DNA of 6,642 bases. It comes from Verrucomicrobiota bacterium. GTDB taxonomy: Bacteria; Verrucomicrobiota; Verrucomicrobiia; Verrucomicrobiales; Akkermansiaceae. Positions 5,157-6,642 of the stretch are shown here, one piece after another. The position numbers were made by a program, and so were the translations under genes. The stretch's first letter is position 1. Each line of letters begins with the position of its first letter. Location: positions 1 through 6,642 of the forward strand of contig JAPLUJ010000038.1 of assembly GCA_026397695.1 (NCBI GenBank), in the 5' to 3' direction. The notes below the pieces were generated by a model. It was given only the letters and a program-made list of their open reading frames with translations, ran no database searches and was not told the origin of the DNA.

Positions 5157-6509
5157 TCACTTGATTACCCGGCGCCGCGACTTCACTCGGCACTTCCTTC
5201 TGCGGACTGTGGGCTGGTTCTCCCACTGGCCGTCCTTGGGCACGATACCGAACCACTTGTCCGCCTGTTCTTCGGTGGTGAGTTCCCGGTAGTGCTTGAA
5301 GATGATCGACGGCGAGTTGCCCGCTTCGAGGGCAACCTGGTCGGCGCTCTTCACCTTGGCGATGCGGTAACTGATAAACGAATGCCGGAGCACGTTGCGC
5401 GGCCATTCGATTTTCAGTGAGGCGGCCAGCGCGGCGACCGCACGGTGATGACTCTTCACTGATGGCACCACCAGCCCATTCCGTTCCAGCGGTTCCAGCC
5501 AGGCGGCGAGGTTGTCGGTGATCGGAATGACCCGGCGTGATCCCGTCTTGGCCTGGCCGGCACGGAGTTCGATGATCCGGCGGTCCAGATCCACGGCGGA
5601 CCAGTCGAGCCGGTTGAGTTCGGCCATGCGGATGCCCGAGAACGCGCCGATGGCAAGAATCGGAACCAAGTCGGCGGGGGCGTGATGCAGCATCCGCGCC
5701 ATCGTCTCCGGGCTGAAAATGTCCATGTTGTCGGTGACCACCTTGGCAATCCGCAGGTTCTCGGCTGATGTCTTGCGGTCATCCGGCAGGTAATTGCGGC
5801 TGCGGGCGAACGAGAAGAAGATCTTGATGCACCGGAGCATCGAGTTGCGGGTGCAGAGTTTCACGTCGAGCGAGCGGAGCCAGGCGTCGATCTGGTGGGT
5901 GTCCACCTCCATGATGCTGCCGGGGAATCTGGCGGCAAAGCGATTCAGTGTGGTTTTCAACAACTTGAGATAGACCATGCTGGCGCCGTCCTGTTCGCGC
6001 TGTTGGAGCATCTCGGCCACCACTTCGGGAATGGCGGCATGGCGCACCACTTTCTTGAACAGCCTGCCGTATTCCTCGGCCATCGTTGCCAGGGACTCGG
6101 TTCCCGCCAGGTCGCGGGCGCGAAGGTAGTCCTCCACGGCGGTGACTAACGGAATGCCGGTTTTCCGGAGCATGGTCTCGGCCGCCTTGAAGCTGTCGCG
6201 CTCATGCGGTTTGAGGTCGGTGACGTGCTGCATGCCGCCCTGGATTCGCTGCGCCACGAACTGGCCTTCCTTTTTGGCGGCATCGAGCGAGGTGAAGAAC
6301 TGGCGCAGGCGTTTGCCGTCACGATAGTGGGAAAGGGCGAAGCGGACCCTGCCGCCTGAGTCACAGCGATAGATTGGCACACTGGCCGAGCCGAACCGGG
6401 CCATGGCGACGGGTTTGCCGTGCTTGCCCCGCTTGGGGGCGGGTGGGCAGGAAACCGTGTTAGAGGGTTCCGCGTGAGTTGTCGCCATTTTGTCGCCAGG
6501 GGCTTCCAT
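5157..6509 (-). CDS. Tyrosine recombinase / phage integrase
   Basis: This 450-aa protein starts at the ATG complementary to 6507-6509 and stops at TGA (5159-5157). Internal starts at Met8 or Met36 cannot be excluded. Residues 37-90 form a basic beta-rich arm-type DNA-binding segment (VRFALSHYRDGKRLRQFF). Residues about 118-245 are the SAM-like core-binding domain, and 265-420 the catalytic domain. Catalytic positions seen are R294 (FSGIR), K321 (QAKTG), R375 in 'RNVLRHSF' and Y407 (FKHYREL). The two usual His positions are Asn: N372 (the H of HxxR) and N398 (AGNSP). The spacing R375-N398-Y407 (23 and 9) matches the family. The C-terminus is very basic (VRRRKCRVKSRRRVIK). It cuts and rejoins DNA via a 3'-phosphotyrosine to insert and excise the element. 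The gene starts next to a tRNA 3' end, which marks the probable attachment site, and runs convergent to the late operon. Confidence 0.95.
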   Translation of the reverse strand: MEAPGDKMATTHAEPSNTVSCPPAPKRGKHGKPVAMARFGSASVPIYRCDSGGRVRFALSHYRDGKRLRQFFTSLDAAKKEGQFVAQRIQGGMQHVTDLKPHERDSFKAAETMLRKTGIPLVTAVEDYLRARDLAGTESLATMAEEYGRLFKKVVRHAAIPEVVAEMLQQREQDGASMVYLKLLKTTLNRFAARFPGSIMEVDTHQIDAWLRSLDVKLCTRNSMLRCIKIFFSFARSRNYLPDDRKTSAENLRIAKVVTDNMDIFSPETMARMLHHAPADLVPILAIGAFSGIRMAELNRLDWSAVDLDRRIIELRAGQAKTGSRRVIPITDNLAAWLEPLERNGLVVPSVKSHHRAVAALAASLKIEWPRNVLRHSFISYRIAKVKSADQVALEAGNSPSIIFKHYRELTTEEQADKWFGIVPKDGQWENQPTVRRRKCRVKSRRRVIK

Positions 6510-6522
6510 GACGCAGGAAACG

Positions 6523-6530
6523 GTGTCAAC
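6523..6530 (-). promoter_or_regulatory. GTTGACAC box, 13 nt upstream of the integrase start
   Basis: This is the third exact copy, oriented with the integrase gene. It overlaps an 11-nt interrupted palindrome (GTCAA-C-TTGAC on the plus strand, 6525-6535), so a regulator-binding site here is conceivable. If the TTGACA is a -35 element, transcription would start inside the annotated gene, which would favour Met8 as the real start. Confidence 0.35.
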
Positions 6531-6535
6531 TTGAC
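6525..6535. promoter_or_regulatory. Interrupted palindrome GTCAA-C-TTGAC in the integrase leader
   Basis: Two perfect 5-bp arms surround a one-base centre and overlap the TTGACA-like box 16-26 bp upstream of the integrase start. Short symmetric sites at this position can be operators, but the arms are short and there is only one copy. Confidence 0.3.
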
Positions 6536-6543
6536 CGCTTTTC

Positions 6544-6584
6544 GCGCTCGCAAGTCCTTGATTGTGAGGACTTTGGGAAAGCGC
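6544..6584. repeat. Imperfect inverted repeat between the integrase and the tRNA
   Basis: A 7-bp stem, AAGTCCT (6552-6558) with AGGACTT (6567-6573), encloses an 8-nt loop. An outer 5-bp stem, GCGCT (6544-6548) with AGCGC (6580-6584), extends it through small internal loops. On the minus strand it lies 18 nt after the tRNA CCA, so it could be the tRNA terminator (without a clear T-run) or an integrase arm or accessory site of attP. Confidence 0.4.
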
Positions 6585-6601
6585 CCACCTCCGAAAAGAA
6601 G

Positions 6602-6642
6602 TGGTTGCGGGAGTAGGATTTGAACCTACGACCTTCAGGTTA
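6602..6642 (-). tRNA. 3' half of a tRNA, probably tRNA-Met/fMet (CAU); runs off the window
   Basis: Read on the minus strand from the window edge, it gives the last anticodon base U36 and A37-A38 (6642-6640), the anticodon stem 3' strand CCTGA (6639-6635), the variable loop AGGTC, a perfect T-arm (GTAGG, TTCAAAT loop, CCTAC; 6629-6613), the acceptor strand TCCCGCA (6612-6606), discriminator A (6605) and an encoded CCA (6604-6602). An anticodon ending in U reads codons starting with A. The overall 3' half, with A72 and the GCAACCA end, matches initiator tRNA-Met as I remember it. However, the third pair of the anticodon stem has T41 rather than the C of the classic three-G:C initiator stem, and the anticodon itself lies mostly outside the window. 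Isotype confidence is therefore moderate. Confidence 0.9.
6602..6642. other. Probable attachment site (att) at the tRNA 3' end, right boundary of the element
   Basis: An integrase gene starting about 90 bp from a tRNA 3' end is the typical layout for integration into a tRNA gene, where the crossover lies in the anticodon-to-CCA part and attP restores the 3' end. No second copy of the tRNA tail occurs elsewhere in the window, as expected if the other junction lies beyond position 1. The exact core cannot be set from one junction. Confidence 0.5.

Noticed and set aside
5020..5292. Plus-strand 90-codon frame running from the terminator into the 3' end of the integrase.
   Set aside because: It begins inside the terminator hairpin, overlaps the integrase C-terminus by about 135 bp and has no recognisable domain; the rest of 5042-5156 shows no gene.
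1..6642. CRISPR array, retron or toxin-antitoxin/defence module.
   Set aside because: No regularly spaced repeats, reverse transcriptase motif, or recognisable toxin, nuclease or defence domain was found on either strand.

Overview
The window looks like the right-hand end of a prophage, or a closely related integrated element, in a GC-rich Gram-negative bacterium. The best guess is Verrucomicrobiota. That rests on recalled similarity of the integrase (an Asn-substituted 'AGNSP...HYREL' C-terminus), of the small 'KDAVNRIGDLMDDG...SFKG' protein and of the baseplate/fibre-like proteins to verrucomicrobial prophage genes. No database search was possible, so the phylum is an inference.

Layout. 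Positions 1-4975 hold eight closely packed plus-strand genes. First come two virion-like proteins: an open-ended fibre/structural protein (1-909) and a 214-aa baseplate/fibre-like protein (948-1592). Next are three consecutive genes whose products begin with Sec-type signal peptides (1592-2467, 2482-3399 and 3393-3875, the last with a possible lipobox). A 62-aa holin-like membrane protein follows (3888-4076), then a three-helix membrane protein of clearly lower GC (about 4146-4724), then a 63-aa conserved small phage protein (4784-4975). Several junctions overlap or are only a few bases apart, which suggests one late operon with translational coupling. A strong 40-nt hairpin with a short T-run (5001-5041) closes the operon.

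On the minus strand, convergent with the operon, lies a full-length tyrosine recombinase of 450 aa (5157-6509). Its start is about 90 bp from the 3' end of a tRNA, probably tRNA-Met/fMet, that is cut by the window edge (6602-6642). This int-next-to-tRNA arrangement is the usual sign of an element inserted into a tRNA 3' end. The element would extend leftwards beyond position 1, and the host chromosome would begin at or inside the tRNA.

How the genes fit together: the left genes would build or decorate the virion tip; the secreted trio and the two small hydrophobic proteins are candidates for lysis or cell-envelope functions, although no recognisable peptidoglycan hydrolase is present; the low-GC membrane protein looks like a cargo (moron) gene; the integrase would insert and excise the element. 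The least explained signals are an exact 8-mer, GTTGACAC, 12-15 nt upstream of three start codons in a window with few Shine-Dalgarno sites, and the run of three signal-peptide proteins inside a phage late operon.
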